This document shows, one piece after another, positions 8,274 to 17,287 of a stretch of 40,327 nt of DNA (position 1 is its first letter; each line of letters opens with the position of its first letter). This DNA comes from Streptomyces griseorubiginosus (GTDB taxonomy: Bacteria > Actinomycetota > Actinomycetes > Streptomycetales > Streptomycetaceae). Made by a program: the position numbers and the translations under genes. The notes below the pieces were generated by a model. The model was not told the DNA's origin and searched no databases. It was given only the letters and a program-made list of their open reading frames with translations. The DNA is taken from contig NZ_WVUG01000047.1 in assembly GCF_017614965.1 (NCBI RefSeq), positions 1 to 40,327 on the forward strand, written 5' to 3'.

Positions 8274-9020
8274 TCAGCTCGACGGGAGCGGGCGGAACAG
8301 GTCGGCCTGGAAGCGGTAGGCGTCGCTGCGGTAGACCATCCGGCCGGCCAGAACCGGTGAGCCGTCGTCGGTGTAGGTGAGTTCCTCTCCGATCAGCACC
8401 GGGTCCCCGGCTGCGATATCCAGCAGCTGTGCGGTGGCCTCGTCAGCTGCGCCCGCGCGGACGGTGTAGGAGCTGCGGGCAATGCGCAGGCCGCACGTCT
8501 GCTCCAGGGTCTCGTACAACGAGCGGTCGGTGAGGTCGATCCCCGCCAGGCCGGGCGCGACGGTCAGGGCCACGACGCTGGAGTCGACACACACCGGGAC
8601 CCCGTCGAGGCTGCGCAGCCGACGCAGGTCCAGGACGCGGGAGGCGGGGGCGATGCCCAGCTGCTCGGCTTCCTCGAAGGTCGCGGAGCGGGCGCGCTGC
8701 TCGAGCACCTTCGACTGCGGTCGCAGTCCGCGGGCTTGCGCCATCTCGGTGAAGCTCTGCAGCGTGCTGGGCGGTTCTCCGACGACATTGCGCCGGACGA
8801 ACCAGCCGCGCTGCGAGGACCGCTCGAGTTTGTTCTCCTCCGCGAGACGGCTCAGCGCCAGGCGCAGGGTGGACCGGCTCACGCCGAGGGCCACGGCGAG
8901 GTCACGCTCTCCGGGTAGCCGGCTTCCGGCCTTGTAGACCCCGCGGCGCAGTGCGTCGCTGAGCCGGCGGTAGGTCTGATCGACGGCGGCCCCCGCCCTG
9001 GTGTCTTCCACGCTCGTCAT
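8274..9020 (-). CDS. GntR-family regulator, HutC/UTRA subfamily
   Basis: A 248-residue regulator. The N-terminal winged helix-turn-helix covers about residues 14-78 (LPGERDLAVALGVSRSTLRLAL), and a UTRA ligand domain follows from about residue 95 to the end. UTRA domains bind small effectors, often phosphorylated sugars such as GlcN-6-P. The gene is convergent with the kinase and divergent from the transporter operon, so it probably controls both. Two kinds of support are visible: a GTC-T-GAC dyad just upstream of its start (9041-9051) and an identical core in front of the NagB-like operon. The arrangement matches DasR next to dasABC in Streptomyces, but the sequence differs from DasR, so it is a paralogous local regulator. 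Confidence 0.9.
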   Translation of the reverse strand: MTSVEDTRAGAAVDQTYRRLSDALRRGVYKAGSRLPGERDLAVALGVSRSTLRLALSRLAEENKLERSSQRGWFVRRNVVGEPPSTLQSFTEMAQARGLRPQSKVLEQRARSATFEEAEQLGIAPASRVLDLRRLRSLDGVPVCVDSSVVALTVAPGLAGIDLTDRSLYETLEQTCGLRIARSSYTVRAGAADEATAQLLDIAAGDPVLIGEELTYTDDGSPVLAGRMVYRSDAYRFQADLFRPLPSS

Positions 9021-9038
9021 ACCCTCAACGCTACCAAA

Positions 9039-9054
9039 ACTGGTCTGACAAGTG
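9039..9054 (+). promoter_or_regulatory. candidate GntR operator, copy 2
   Basis: The site reads ACTGGTCTGACAAGTG. The inner TnGTCtGACnA (9041-9051) is a perfect dyad around one base, and the first eight bases equal the DasR dre half-site. It lies 19 bases from the regulator start codon, where binding would also autoregulate it. A weaker third copy, TTGGTCTGCCC, starts at 9089, closer to the solute-binding protein gene. The whole 9021-9156 spacer probably holds both divergent promoters. Confidence 0.55.
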
Positions 9055-9156
9055 GAATGAACAAACCAGCTTTATGAATCTGGACTAATTGGTCTGCCCT
9101 GGCTTACGCTCGGTCCACCCGGGCTCTCGGGCACACATCGAGGACAGGAGACACCC

Positions 9157-10533
9157 GTGGTCTCGAGTAGGAGAACCCGACGGATCACCGGCGGAGCCGT
9201 GGCCTTGGCCGCGGCGGGGCTGCTCGCCGCCTGTGTGCCGGGCACCAGCGGAGCAAGCTCAGCCAACAGTGCCGGAAAGGGCGCGGCCGTCACCGATCCG
9301 GCCGCCATGGGCACGGTCACCCTGAACGTGCTGGACACCTTCTCCGGCGGCACGGACAACGCATGGATGACCGCCGTGGTCAAGGCCTTCGAGAAGCAAT
9401 ACCCCGACATCACCGTCAAGCGGACCTCGATGGCCTGGGGCGACGCGATGGCCGCTCTCCCGCTCAAACTGAAGTCCCCGAACGCACCGGACATCGTCCC
9501 GGCCAACAACGGCTGGCAGTCCATGGGCACCCTGGTCCGCGGAGGACTGCTGCTCAACCTCGACCGCTACGCCAAGGCATACGGATGGAAGCAGTCCATC
9601 CCGCAGTCCATCCTCAGCGAGCATGAATTCACCGCCGACGGCAAGCAGATGGGCACCGGATCGATGTTCGGCGCCCCGGTCGCCCGTGCCTCCCTGATCG
9701 AGGTCTACTACAACCGCTCGCTCCTGAAGAAGATCGGAGCGCGGGTCCCGGCCACGCTCGCCGAGTTCCAAGCCGACCTCGCCAAAGCCAAGTCGGCCGG
9801 CATCACCCCCATCGTCGCCGGCAACTCCGACCAGAACGGAGTCACCCAGACGCTCTACTCGCTGATGAACGCCCTCGGCGAGCAGAGCAGGATCTCCGAC
9901 TTCGTCTACTCGCGCAACGACGTCGCCATCACCGGCACCGGGTTCCCCAAGGCGGTGTCCACGTTCAAGCAGTGGTTCGACAAGGGCTATCTGGCCAAGG
10001 ACTTCGCCGGTGTAGCCTCCGCGGACGCGGCCCAGTCCTTCGTCAACGGCCGTGGACTCTTCCACTTCGACTACTCCGGCTCGCTGCCCCTCAAGGCCGG
10101 CCAGTCCAAGGACTTCGGCTCCTTCGTCCTGCCCCGCGCGGACGGCGGCAAGCCGGTGGCCACAGCCTCCTCCGCGGCGAACTTCTCCATCTCCTCGAAG
10201 TCCAGGCACGCCGACGCCGCCGCAGCCTTCCTGAACTTCGCCGCCGGACAGCAGGCGGCCGAGCTGGCCGTCGAGAACGGGACGATGCCGCTGCTGCACC
10301 CGGACGTCAAAGCGCCCAGCGCGGACCCCCTCCTGGCCGATGACGTGGCCATCGCGCAGGGCATTTCGACCAACGGCACGTCCGTTCCCTACCTGGACTG
10401 GGCCACCCCGACGCTCTACACCACCGTCAACACCACCATGCAGAGCCTGCTGGCCGGTAAAACCAGCGAGCAAGCCGTCGTGGCCGCCGCGGACCGGGAC
10501 GCCCGCGCCTACGTCAAGACCCTGGGGAAATAG
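9157..10533 (+). CDS. sugar ABC transporter substrate-binding lipoprotein
   Basis: A 458-residue family 1 extracellular solute-binding protein that captures a sugar outside the membrane and hands it to the permeases. The N-terminus has twin arginines (SSRRTRRITGG), a hydrophobic core and a lipobox LLAAC, so Cys26 should be lipid-anchored after cleavage. Conserved features include FEKQYPDITVK, GAPVARASLIEVYYNRSLLKK and the C-terminal IAQGISTNGT/PYLDWATP segment. The GTG start has CAGGAG upstream. Two bases separate it from the first permease gene. Divergence from a GntR regulator and linkage to GH3 and GH4 enzymes suggest an oligosaccharide or glycoside ligand; chitobiose, cellobiose or a glucosaminide are candidates. 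Confidence 0.92.
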   Translation: MVSSRRTRRITGGAVALAAAGLLAACVPGTSGASSANSAGKGAAVTDPAAMGTVTLNVLDTFSGGTDNAWMTAVVKAFEKQYPDITVKRTSMAWGDAMAALPLKLKSPNAPDIVPANNGWQSMGTLVRGGLLLNLDRYAKAYGWKQSIPQSILSEHEFTADGKQMGTGSMFGAPVARASLIEVYYNRSLLKKIGARVPATLAEFQADLAKAKSAGITPIVAGNSDQNGVTQTLYSLMNALGEQSRISDFVYSRNDVAITGTGFPKAVSTFKQWFDKGYLAKDFAGVASADAAQSFVNGRGLFHFDYSGSLPLKAGQSKDFGSFVLPRADGGKPVATASSAANFSISSKSRHADAAAAFLNFAAGQQAAELAVENGTMPLLHPDVKAPSADPLLADDVAIAQGISTNGTSVPYLDWATPTLYTTVNTTMQSLLAGKTSEQAVVAAADRDARAYVKTLGK

Positions 10534-10535
10534 GC

Positions 10536-11507
10536 ATGGCCACAGTCAAGGACAGATCCTCCAGCCGGACGGCCCTCCCCGACACTGGCGCGGCCGACCG
10601 TGACGCGCCGAGCAGGCCGGGCATCCGGCTGCGCTCCCCGCGCAGACGCCGGCGCCTGCTGGGACTCGCCTACCTCGCACCCGCGCTGCTGATCTACGCG
10701 TACGTCGTCCTGCTCCCCGCGGGGCAGGGACTGCAACTGTCGTTCTACCACTGGGACGGAGTGACGTCCGCGAGCTGGGCCGGGCTCGCCAACTACACCG
10801 GCTTCCTCACGGACGCAACACTGCGCCAGGCCGTCACCCACACGCTGTTCTTCATCCTGTTCTTCTCCGTCCTGCCCATCATCCTCGGCCTGATCAGTGC
10901 CGCCCTGACGGCGCGCAAGGACGTACGGGGCGCCGGCTTCTACCGTTCGGTCATTTTCCTGCCCCAGGTGCTCACCCCGGCCGTGGTCGCCGTGGTGTGG
11001 AAACAGATCTACGCACCGGACGGCCCCCTCAACTCGGTGCTCACCGCGGTGGGTCTGGGCGGACTGGCCCGCGGCTGGCTCGGCGACTTCACCTGGGCAC
11101 TGCCCGCCCTGGGCCTGGCCGGCACCTGGGCGGCGTACGGACTGTGCATGGTCCTGTTCGTCGCCGGAACCCACACCATCCCCGGCGAGCTCTACGACGC
11201 CGCCCGCATGGACGGCGCGGGCCCGGTCCGGGAGTTCTTCACCGTCACCCTGCCCGGACTGCGCGGACAGCTCGCGGTGGTCCTGACGCTCACCCTGCTG
11301 GGCGCCATCCGGGTCTTCGACATCGTCTGGCTCACCACCAAGGGAGGACCCGGAACGTCCACCATCACCCCCACCGTGGTCCTCTACCAGCGAGCCTTCA
11401 CCAATCCGGACGTCGGCGCCGCCTGCGCCATCGGCGTCGTCCTGGCGCTGGTCTCCCTGCTGGTGTCGCTCGTCGTCGTCAAGCTGGCGGAAGGAGCGGA
11501 CCGATGA
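10536..11507 (+). CDS. sugar ABC transporter permease (MalF type)
   Basis: A 323-residue integral membrane protein of the MalF/UgpA class. About 45 polar, basic residues precede the first membrane helix (LGLAYLAPALLIYAYVVLL), followed by five further predicted helices. The cytoplasmic EAA loop, which contacts the ATPase, is seen as ELYDAARMDGAGPVREFF near residue 215. The gene starts two bases after the binding-protein stop and overlaps the next permease by four bases (ATGA). No ATPase gene is present in the cluster. In Streptomyces the shared ATPase MsiK usually energises such importers, and this is the likely partner. Confidence 0.92.
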   Translation: MATVKDRSSSRTALPDTGAADRDAPSRPGIRLRSPRRRRRLLGLAYLAPALLIYAYVVLLPAGQGLQLSFYHWDGVTSASWAGLANYTGFLTDATLRQAVTHTLFFILFFSVLPIILGLISAALTARKDVRGAGFYRSVIFLPQVLTPAVVAVVWKQIYAPDGPLNSVLTAVGLGGLARGWLGDFTWALPALGLAGTWAAYGLCMVLFVAGTHTIPGELYDAARMDGAGPVREFFTVTLPGLRGQLAVVLTLTLLGAIRVFDIVWLTTKGGPGTSTITPTVVLYQRAFTNPDVGAACAIGVVLALVSLLVSLVVVKLAEGADR

Positions 11508-12316
11508 TCTCCAAGCGGGAGAAGGTCTTCAACTACACGTTCCTCACCCTGCTCGCCGTCGGCGTCCTCTTCCCCGTGCTGTGGATCCTCGGAGTCGCGG
11601 TGAGCCCGGACATCGCGGGCACACTCGACCTCCGTCACCTGCAGTGGTCCAACTTCGCCGAGGCCTGGCGGCAGGCCGGCTTCACCGGGTACCTGAAGTC
11701 CAGCCTCGTCATCACCGGCACGGCGGTGACCGCCTCGACGGTTCTGGCCGTCCTCAGCGGCTACGCCTTCGGCGTGCTGGGAGTGGTGGGGGAGAGGGTC
11801 CTCTTCCCGGTGCTGCTGTTCGGCATCATGATCCCGATGGAAGCGATCATTGTTCCCCTCTACTACGACTTCCAGGCCCAGGGACTGACCGACACCTACC
11901 AGGGCATCATCCTCGCCCATGTCGGCATGGGCGTCAGCTTCGGCGCGTTCTGGATGCGCGCGGCCTTCCGTGCCGTCCCGCCGAGCATCGGAGAGTCGGC
12001 GCAGATGGACGGCGCCAACAGCTGGACCATGCTGTGGCGGGTCTACCTGCCCATCGCCCGCCCCGCGGTCCTCACGTTCGTCCTGCTGAGCTTCATGTGG
12101 ACCTGGAACGACTACTTCCTCTCGCTGATCCTTGTCTCGGATCCCTCCCACCAGCCCATGACGCTGGGACTCGGTGCCTTCTCCGGCCGTTACCTCGTCC
12201 ACGTGAACCTGCTCGCGGCCGCCGCGGTCCTCATCTGCCTGCCGGTGGTGGTCCTCTACCTCTTCTTCCAGAGGCAGTTCATCCGCGGCATGCTCTCCGG
12301 CGCGGTCAAGGGCTGA
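11504..12316 (+). CDS. sugar ABC transporter permease (MalG type)
   Basis: A 270-residue MalG/UgpE-class permease. Its six predicted helices begin with FLTLLAVGVLFPVLWILG. The EAA loop reads SIGESAQMDGANSWTMLW, followed by a long helical tail, LYLFFQRQFIRGMLSGAVKG, typical of the family C-terminus. ATG 11504 overlaps the stop of the first permease (ATGA), so the pair should be made in equal amounts. Ninety-eight bases later the GH3 gene begins without a clear terminator between them, so the four genes probably form one transcript. Confidence 0.92.
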   Translation: MISKREKVFNYTFLTLLAVGVLFPVLWILGVAVSPDIAGTLDLRHLQWSNFAEAWRQAGFTGYLKSSLVITGTAVTASTVLAVLSGYAFGVLGVVGERVLFPVLLFGIMIPMEAIIVPLYYDFQAQGLTDTYQGIILAHVGMGVSFGAFWMRAAFRAVPPSIGESAQMDGANSWTMLWRVYLPIARPAVLTFVLLSFMWTWNDYFLSLILVSDPSHQPMTLGLGAFSGRYLVHVNLLAAAAVLICLPVVVLYLFFQRQFIRGMLSGAVKG

Positions 12317-12414
12317 CACACGCCCCCGGACGTCTCTTCCCGCCCCTTCGGCGCACCCTACGGATTGACCACGAGATGCACACTGCCCACGACTTTCCCC
12401 GAGGAGAAGCCGCG

Positions 12415-14838
12415 GTGAGCCAGGCCCACGCCCCTACGGAAACGGCCGTCGAGAGGGCCCTTGCCCGACTCGACCTGGACACCAAGACCCGGCTCCTGGC
12501 CGGGCAGGACCGGTGGTCGTTGCCGCCCGTCCCCGAGATCGGACTGACCTCGCTCGTCATGTCGGATGGTCCGGTAGGCGTGCGCGGGGTGCGCTGGAGC
12601 GCGGACGACCCGTCCGTCGCACTGCCCTCACCGACTGCGCTCGCCGCCACCTGGGACCCCGGCCTGGCCCGCCGCGCCGGTGTGCTGCTCGCCCAGGAGG
12701 CCCGGCGCAAGGGCGTCCATGTCCTGCTCGCGCCCACGGTCAACCTGCACCGCTCTCCCCTCGGCGGGCGGCACTTCGAGTGCTACAGCGAGGACCCGTA
12801 CCTCACCGGAGTGATCGGCTCCGCCTATGTGAACGGCGTGCAGTCCGGCGGCGTCGCCACCACCGTCAAACACTTCGTGGGCAACGACGCCGAGACCGAA
12901 CGCTTCACCGTCGACAACCTCATCCCCGAACGCGCTCTGCGTGAGCTGTATCTGGCCCCGTTCGAGGCGATCGTCAAGAACGCCCGCCCCTGGGGCGTGA
13001 TGACCGCCTACAACTCGGTCAACGGCACGACGATGAGTGAGCACCACCACCTCGTCAACGAGGTCCTGCGCGGCGAATGGGGCTTCGACGGCGTCAACGT
13101 CTCCGACTGGACCGCGGCCCGGGCGACCGTCGCCGCCGTCAACGGCGGCCTCGACGTGGCCATGCCCGGACCGCGGACCGTCTACGGCGAGGCCCTCGCC
13201 CAGGCGGTCAAGGACGGCGAGGTCGCCGAAGCAACCGTCGACGCGGCCGTGCGCAACGTCCTGCGGCTGGCCGCCCGCGTCGGCGCCCTGCAAGACGCCG
13301 AACCGGCCGTCCGGCAGGTGGCCGAGACGGTCGACGGCGCCGAGCTGGCGCGGGAGATCGCCCGGCGCTCCTTCGTTCTCGTCAAGAACAGTGAGGGCGC
13401 CCTCCCGCTGAAACCGGGCGGCACGGTCGCCCTGATCGGGGCCGCCGCCCAAGACGCCCGCATTCTCGGCGGCGGCTCCGCCACCGTCTTCCCCGACCAC
13501 GTCGTCTCCCCGCTCGACGGGCTCACCCGCGTCCTGCCCGAGGGCACGCTCCGCTACACGATGGGAGCCGACCCGAACACGGAACTGGTCACGGCCGACA
13601 AGGGATTCGCCCTGCGTGCCGTCTGCCGCGATGCCGACGGCACGGTCCTGGCGACGAGCGAACTGCCCAACGGGCAGATCCACTGGTCGTTCGCGGACCT
13701 TCCGGAAGGTGTCTCGTTCGACAATCTCCACCGACTCGAACTGACCGGAATCTTCACGCCGCGCAGCACCGGCCGGCACACCCTGGGCATCAAGGGCAAA
13801 GGCGGGTTCCGACTGGCCGTCGACGGAGTGACGTACTTCGACGGCGTCCAGGCACCCGACGAGGACGATCCCTTCGAGGGCTTCTTCAGCGCCCCCGTCC
13901 CGCGCGCACAGGTGGAACTCGCCGCTGGAGAGCCCGTCGAGGTCGCTCTCACGCACCGCGTCGCTGTGGGGGACTACCTCCGGGAGGACATCACCATCAG
14001 CCTCGCTCACCAGGAGCCGCAACGCGACCCCGACGAACTGATCGCCGAGGCAGTAGAAACCGCACGCGCGTCCGACACGGCCGTCGTCGTGGTCGCCACC
14101 ACCGACCGCGTGGAGTCGGAAGGCTTCGACCGCACCGACCTGCACCTGCCCGGCCGCCAGGACGACCTGGTCCATGCCGTCGCGGCCGCCAACCCCAACA
14201 CGGTCGTGGTCGTCAACTCCGGTTCCCCGGTGGAGCTGCCCTGGCGACACGAGGTCGCCGCCGTCCTGCTGAGCTGGTTTCCCGGCCAGGAGGGCGGCGC
14301 CGCCCTCGCCGACGTTCTCACCGGCACCCACGAGCCCGGCGGGCGCCTGCCCACCACCTGGGGCTGTCTGGCCGACGCCCCGGTGACCCGGGTCGTTCCG
14401 GAGAATGGCGAACTGCGGTACACCGAGGGCGTGTTCATCGGCTACTGCGCCTGGGAAAGGGCCGGTCGCATGCCCTCGTACCCCTTCGGCCACGGACTCG
14501 GCTACACCACCTGGAGCTATGAGTCCGTCGACGTGCACCAAAACGTGATCAAGGTCCGCGTGCGCAACAGCGGCGACCGGCCGGGGCGCGAGGTGGTGCA
14601 GGTCTACGTCTCTCCGGCACAGCACGATGCCGACCGCCCCGCACGATGGCTCGCCGGTTTCGCCGTCGTGGAGGCCCGGCCCGGCGAATCCTGCGAGGCC
14701 GTCGTCGACATCTCGCGTCGCGCATTCGAGGTCTGGGACGAGGCGAGCCGCTCATGGGCTTCAGCCCGCGGGGCGTACCACATCCAGGCCGGCCGCTCCG
14801 TCAGCGACCGCAGGATCTCCGTGACGGTGAATGTCTGA
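12415..14838 (+). CDS. family 3 glycoside hydrolase with PA14 domain
   Basis: An 807-residue GH3 enzyme, probably a beta-glucosidase or related exo-glycosidase, cytosolic because no signal peptide is visible. The catalytic barrel carries VLLAPTVNLHRSPLGGR, KHFVGNDAE and the nucleophile Asp231 in VNVSDW. A PA14 insert (about residues 400-530, with TGRHTLGIKGKGGF) lies within the second alpha/beta domain, and a fibronectin-III-like domain with RPGREVVQVY ends the protein. The frame is open far upstream, but GTG 12415 is chosen because GAGGAG sits 8 bases before it; ATG 12376 is the alternative. It would cleave the imported oligosaccharide. An intracellular GH3 at the end of an importer operon is typical for Streptomyces sugar clusters. 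Confidence 0.92.
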   Translation: MSQAHAPTETAVERALARLDLDTKTRLLAGQDRWSLPPVPEIGLTSLVMSDGPVGVRGVRWSADDPSVALPSPTALAATWDPGLARRAGVLLAQEARRKGVHVLLAPTVNLHRSPLGGRHFECYSEDPYLTGVIGSAYVNGVQSGGVATTVKHFVGNDAETERFTVDNLIPERALRELYLAPFEAIVKNARPWGVMTAYNSVNGTTMSEHHHLVNEVLRGEWGFDGVNVSDWTAARATVAAVNGGLDVAMPGPRTVYGEALAQAVKDGEVAEATVDAAVRNVLRLAARVGALQDAEPAVRQVAETVDGAELAREIARRSFVLVKNSEGALPLKPGGTVALIGAAAQDARILGGGSATVFPDHVVSPLDGLTRVLPEGTLRYTMGADPNTELVTADKGFALRAVCRDADGTVLATSELPNGQIHWSFADLPEGVSFDNLHRLELTGIFTPRSTGRHTLGIKGKGGFRLAVDGVTYFDGVQAPDEDDPFEGFFSAPVPRAQVELAAGEPVEVALTHRVAVGDYLREDITISLAHQEPQRDPDELIAEAVETARASDTAVVVVATTDRVESEGFDRTDLHLPGRQDDLVHAVAAANPNTVVVVNSGSPVELPWRHEVAAVLLSWFPGQEGGAALADVLTGTHEPGGRLPTTWGCLADAPVTRVVPENGELRYTEGVFIGYCAWERAGRMPSYPFGHGLGYTTWSYESVDVHQNVIKVRVRNSGDRPGREVVQVYVSPAQHDADRPARWLAGFAVVEARPGESCEAVVDISRRAFEVWDEASRSWASARGAYHIQAGRSVSDRRISVTVNV

Positions 14839-14855
14839 ATCCGCCCAGTACTCCT

Positions 14856-14897
14856 GCGGGCCCCGGTCCGGCACCTGACACCCGGACCGGGGCCCGC
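14856..14897 (+). terminator. strong hairpin terminator after the GH3 gene
   Basis: A perfect 16-base inverted repeat, GCGGGCCCCGGTCCGG and its complement, is separated by a 10-base loop and begins 18 bases after the GH3 stop codon. There is no T-run, which is usual for high-GC actinobacterial terminators. It closes the transporter-GH3 operon and may also stop transcription from the opposite side. Confidence 0.85.
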
Positions 14898-15092
14898 GGG
14901 GTCGCGGAAGCTGCCGTCCCGGCGAAGCCGGGCGAGCGTGAACGAACATCGCAGGCGTCCGGTCCAAGGCTTCCCGCCAAGGTCGACCACTCTTCGTCAA
15001 CGACGACGCCATGGCCCCGGGAGGGTGGGCTCGTGTGTCTCCTGTGGTGGATGCCCTGAGGCGGAAGGGCGTGTGCGGGTATGCCTCCTCCT

Positions 15093-15612
15093 GGTTCAGC
15101 GGGCGTTCTGTTGCTGTCCTGGATGTTCTTGGGCGACCAGGTCCTTCGCGGGCACGGCGTCGATGATCCAGATATCGCGCCGTCGGTCGCCCAGGAACGC
15201 CGCGACGGCGAGCAGGAGTGCTCCCGTTGCGACGATGAGAACGACCAGGAGCGCCTTCGTCGCCATGAGCCTGGGCCAGGTTGCCTGAGACGACTTGTCC
15301 ATCTGCTGTTCCGACGGGGCCGCCGGCGCAGAGGATGGTCATGGCGACTGCGGCCCGTTCCGTGGGGGCGCGCCGTTCGGTCAGTGCGTACAGGCTGATC
15401 ATGCAGGGCGCGACAGTGAAGCTTGCGACGCCCGCCGCTGCAGGGACGGACACCAGTTGTGCACCGACGAAAGGGATCAGCGTGCCGGCGAAGAGAGCGC
15501 CGGCGAAGGAGACGTAACGGGCGCGCGGAGTGAACGGTTGCGGGAGCCAGGCGCAGGCGGCGCACGAGGGGCACTGGGAGGGTCTGCCCACCGGCGCTGG
15601 CCGCCGCGTCAC
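15093..15612 (-). pseudogene. MFS transporter C-terminal relic
   Basis: On the minus strand, from about 15612 downwards, one frame encodes membrane segments typical of the last third of a major facilitator transporter: YVSFAGALFAGTLIPFVGAQ, then AGVASFTVAPCMISLYALTE and CAGGPVGTADGQVVSGNLAQ. Just before 15290 the frame breaks, and the final helix (ALLVVLIVATGALLLAVAAF) continues in another frame to about 15093. The N-terminal eight helices are missing. It lies directly behind the PucR gene, tail-to-tail with the GH3 operon. Probably a remnant of a lost exporter or importer; the substrate is unknown. Confidence 0.65.
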
Positions 15613-15635
15613 CAGCGATGCAGGGAATGCAGGGA

Positions 15636-17144
15636 CTAACCAGTTGAACGGGACGGCCTCTTGTCTCGAAAAATCGACCAGGCCGTGACGGCGACCCAGA
15701 GCTCGGCGATGTCCCGGGAATCCTTGAGGCTTCTGCCGGTCGCCGATTCGATCTGGCGGAGTCGGTAACCCAGGCTCTGACGGTGGATGTTGAGCTCCTC
15801 AGCTGTAGCGGTCCAGCTGCGATCATTGGCCAGGAAGCGGATCAATGTGATGAGAAGGCGGCCGTTTCGTGCATCGGCGGAGATCAGTGGGCCGAGGACG
15901 GTCTCGATGATCTCGTGTGCGGTCTCGTTGTCCCGAGGGAGTACCGAGCCGCGCACCTGTTCGTACTTGGCAACGCCGTCTGGTTGTCTGGGAGCGGCGG
16001 CGAGTGCCCAGACAGCTTTGTCGATGGCCCGGCCGAGATCGGTCAGGGCACTGAAGGGCTCTGACACCCCGACTGCTTGGGCAAGGGGCTTGACGGCGCT
16101 GACGGCCGCGTCCACTGCGCTGTGGCCGACGCAGCAGATCAGCTGGGCGGGAGTCCGTCTGGGCAGGTGGGCGACGCCGGCTGCGTGAAGCACGGTGAGC
16201 AGGTCGTTGGGTTTGTCTGTGGCTGCGGCGATGACCACCATCGCGTCCTCGGTCAGCCCCAGTTCCTGGCATTGCTCAGCCAGTACGTCGATGGGCATCT
16301 GCCCGGCGAGTACGAGGGAGGTGAGGTGTTCACCCTGGGCGACGGTGAGCATGTAGGTCGTGTGGAGGTTGTTCACCGCGACGGTGACCGCCTGCTTCAG
16401 GTGCGTCAGAGCGAATGCGTCGAGCATGCGCGAGCCCGATTCCTCGACCAGCAGTACTGAGCTGCGAACCGCGGCCAGTTCCCATGCCTTGGTCTTGCGG
16501 GCCGACCCGGACTCGTCCCCCAAGTTCGTTGCCTCTCGCTCTTTTGCCGGCCGGGAGAGGGCCCGGACGGTCTCGGGGGAGGGGTCCAGCGCTCCGGGGA
16601 GGATGAGGGCACCCGTGACCCGGTCTGCCACGGCCATGCGGATGCCGAAGGTGTTCTCCATTGCGGCGATGGCCTCGGCCGGGTTCGATGGAACGCTGTT
16701 CAGCGCCCGGTAGAGGCGGCTGATTTGCAGGAGCTGTTGGGCTTGCCCGGCTTCGTTGGCCAGCGCGACCGTGCGTCCGACGGTGATGAACGGGACGCTG
16801 TGGTCCGTGAGGAGGATCGGGAAGCCGAGGCGATTGGCCGCTGCGAACATCTCGGGAGTGAGTGGGGGAGCCATCTGGTCGTCTCCGACGGTCATGCCCG
16901 ACAACTGTGCCCGCTTGAGATGCTCGATGAGCGCTACCTGGTCCTTGCTGGAGGTCGGCAGGCACAGCCCGACTGTCATCAGCAGCTCGTCCGGCCCCAG
17001 CCAGCTCCACGGGTCGGGCATCTCGCAGCTGTGCGCCCACAGCACGACGTGATCCAGTCCGTCGGCGCCGGCCAGCACAGTCTGTCCCAGTGTCGGCATG
17101 CCTACCAGGTCTCCGACGGTCAATAGGTCTGCCATGGAGCTCAT
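15636..17144 (-). CDS. PucR-family transcriptional regulator
   Basis: A regulator of about 502 residues. The N-terminal purine-catabolism-type domain begins TVGDLVGMPTLGQTVLAG and includes WLGPDELLMTVG, and the C-terminal HTH_30 domain reads AEELNIHRQSLGYRLRQIE. The middle resembles the nucleotide-cyclase-like core of this family. PucR-type activators in actinobacteria often control amine, amino acid or purine breakdown. The frame is open to 17267, but the domain begins at once after two nearby ATGs (17144 and 17135); 17144 is chosen, with GGAG just upstream. The gene diverges from a RidA-like gene and the amine-oxidase cluster, so it is the probable activator of those genes. The effector cannot be told. 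Confidence 0.88.
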   Translation of the reverse strand: MSSMADLLTVGDLVGMPTLGQTVLAGADGLDHVVLWAHSCEMPDPWSWLGPDELLMTVGLCLPTSSKDQVALIEHLKRAQLSGMTVGDDQMAPPLTPEMFAAANRLGFPILLTDHSVPFITVGRTVALANEAGQAQQLLQISRLYRALNSVPSNPAEAIAAMENTFGIRMAVADRVTGALILPGALDPSPETVRALSRPAKEREATNLGDESGSARKTKAWELAAVRSSVLLVEESGSRMLDAFALTHLKQAVTVAVNNLHTTYMLTVAQGEHLTSLVLAGQMPIDVLAEQCQELGLTEDAMVVIAAATDKPNDLLTVLHAAGVAHLPRRTPAQLICCVGHSAVDAAVSAVKPLAQAVGVSEPFSALTDLGRAIDKAVWALAAAPRQPDGVAKYEQVRGSVLPRDNETAHEIIETVLGPLISADARNGRLLITLIRFLANDRSWTATAEELNIHRQSLGYRLRQIESATGRSLKDSRDIAELWVAVTAWSIFRDKRPSRSTG

Positions 17145-17287
17145 ACTCCAGTACATGTCTCGGAAGTTTTCTCTGACAGCCGCATGATGGAGCCTGAAGC
17201 GCGTCGAGGCTACTGTCCCTCCAACTGCAAATCTCCTGTTCAGGATGAATGCGGATGAATCTGGCATTGTTTGGCGGAAGCAGAGGC

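Noticed and set aside
8274..9020. The GntR regulator as DasR itself
   Set aside because: The gene layout is das-like, but the helix-turn-helix and UTRA sequences differ from DasR and the neighbours are not dasABC; a paralogue is the safer call.
12628..14625. A 665-codon minus-strand open frame across the GH3 gene
   Set aside because: Antisense to a full-length GH3 enzyme with an intact active site; no start signal and no motifs of its own.
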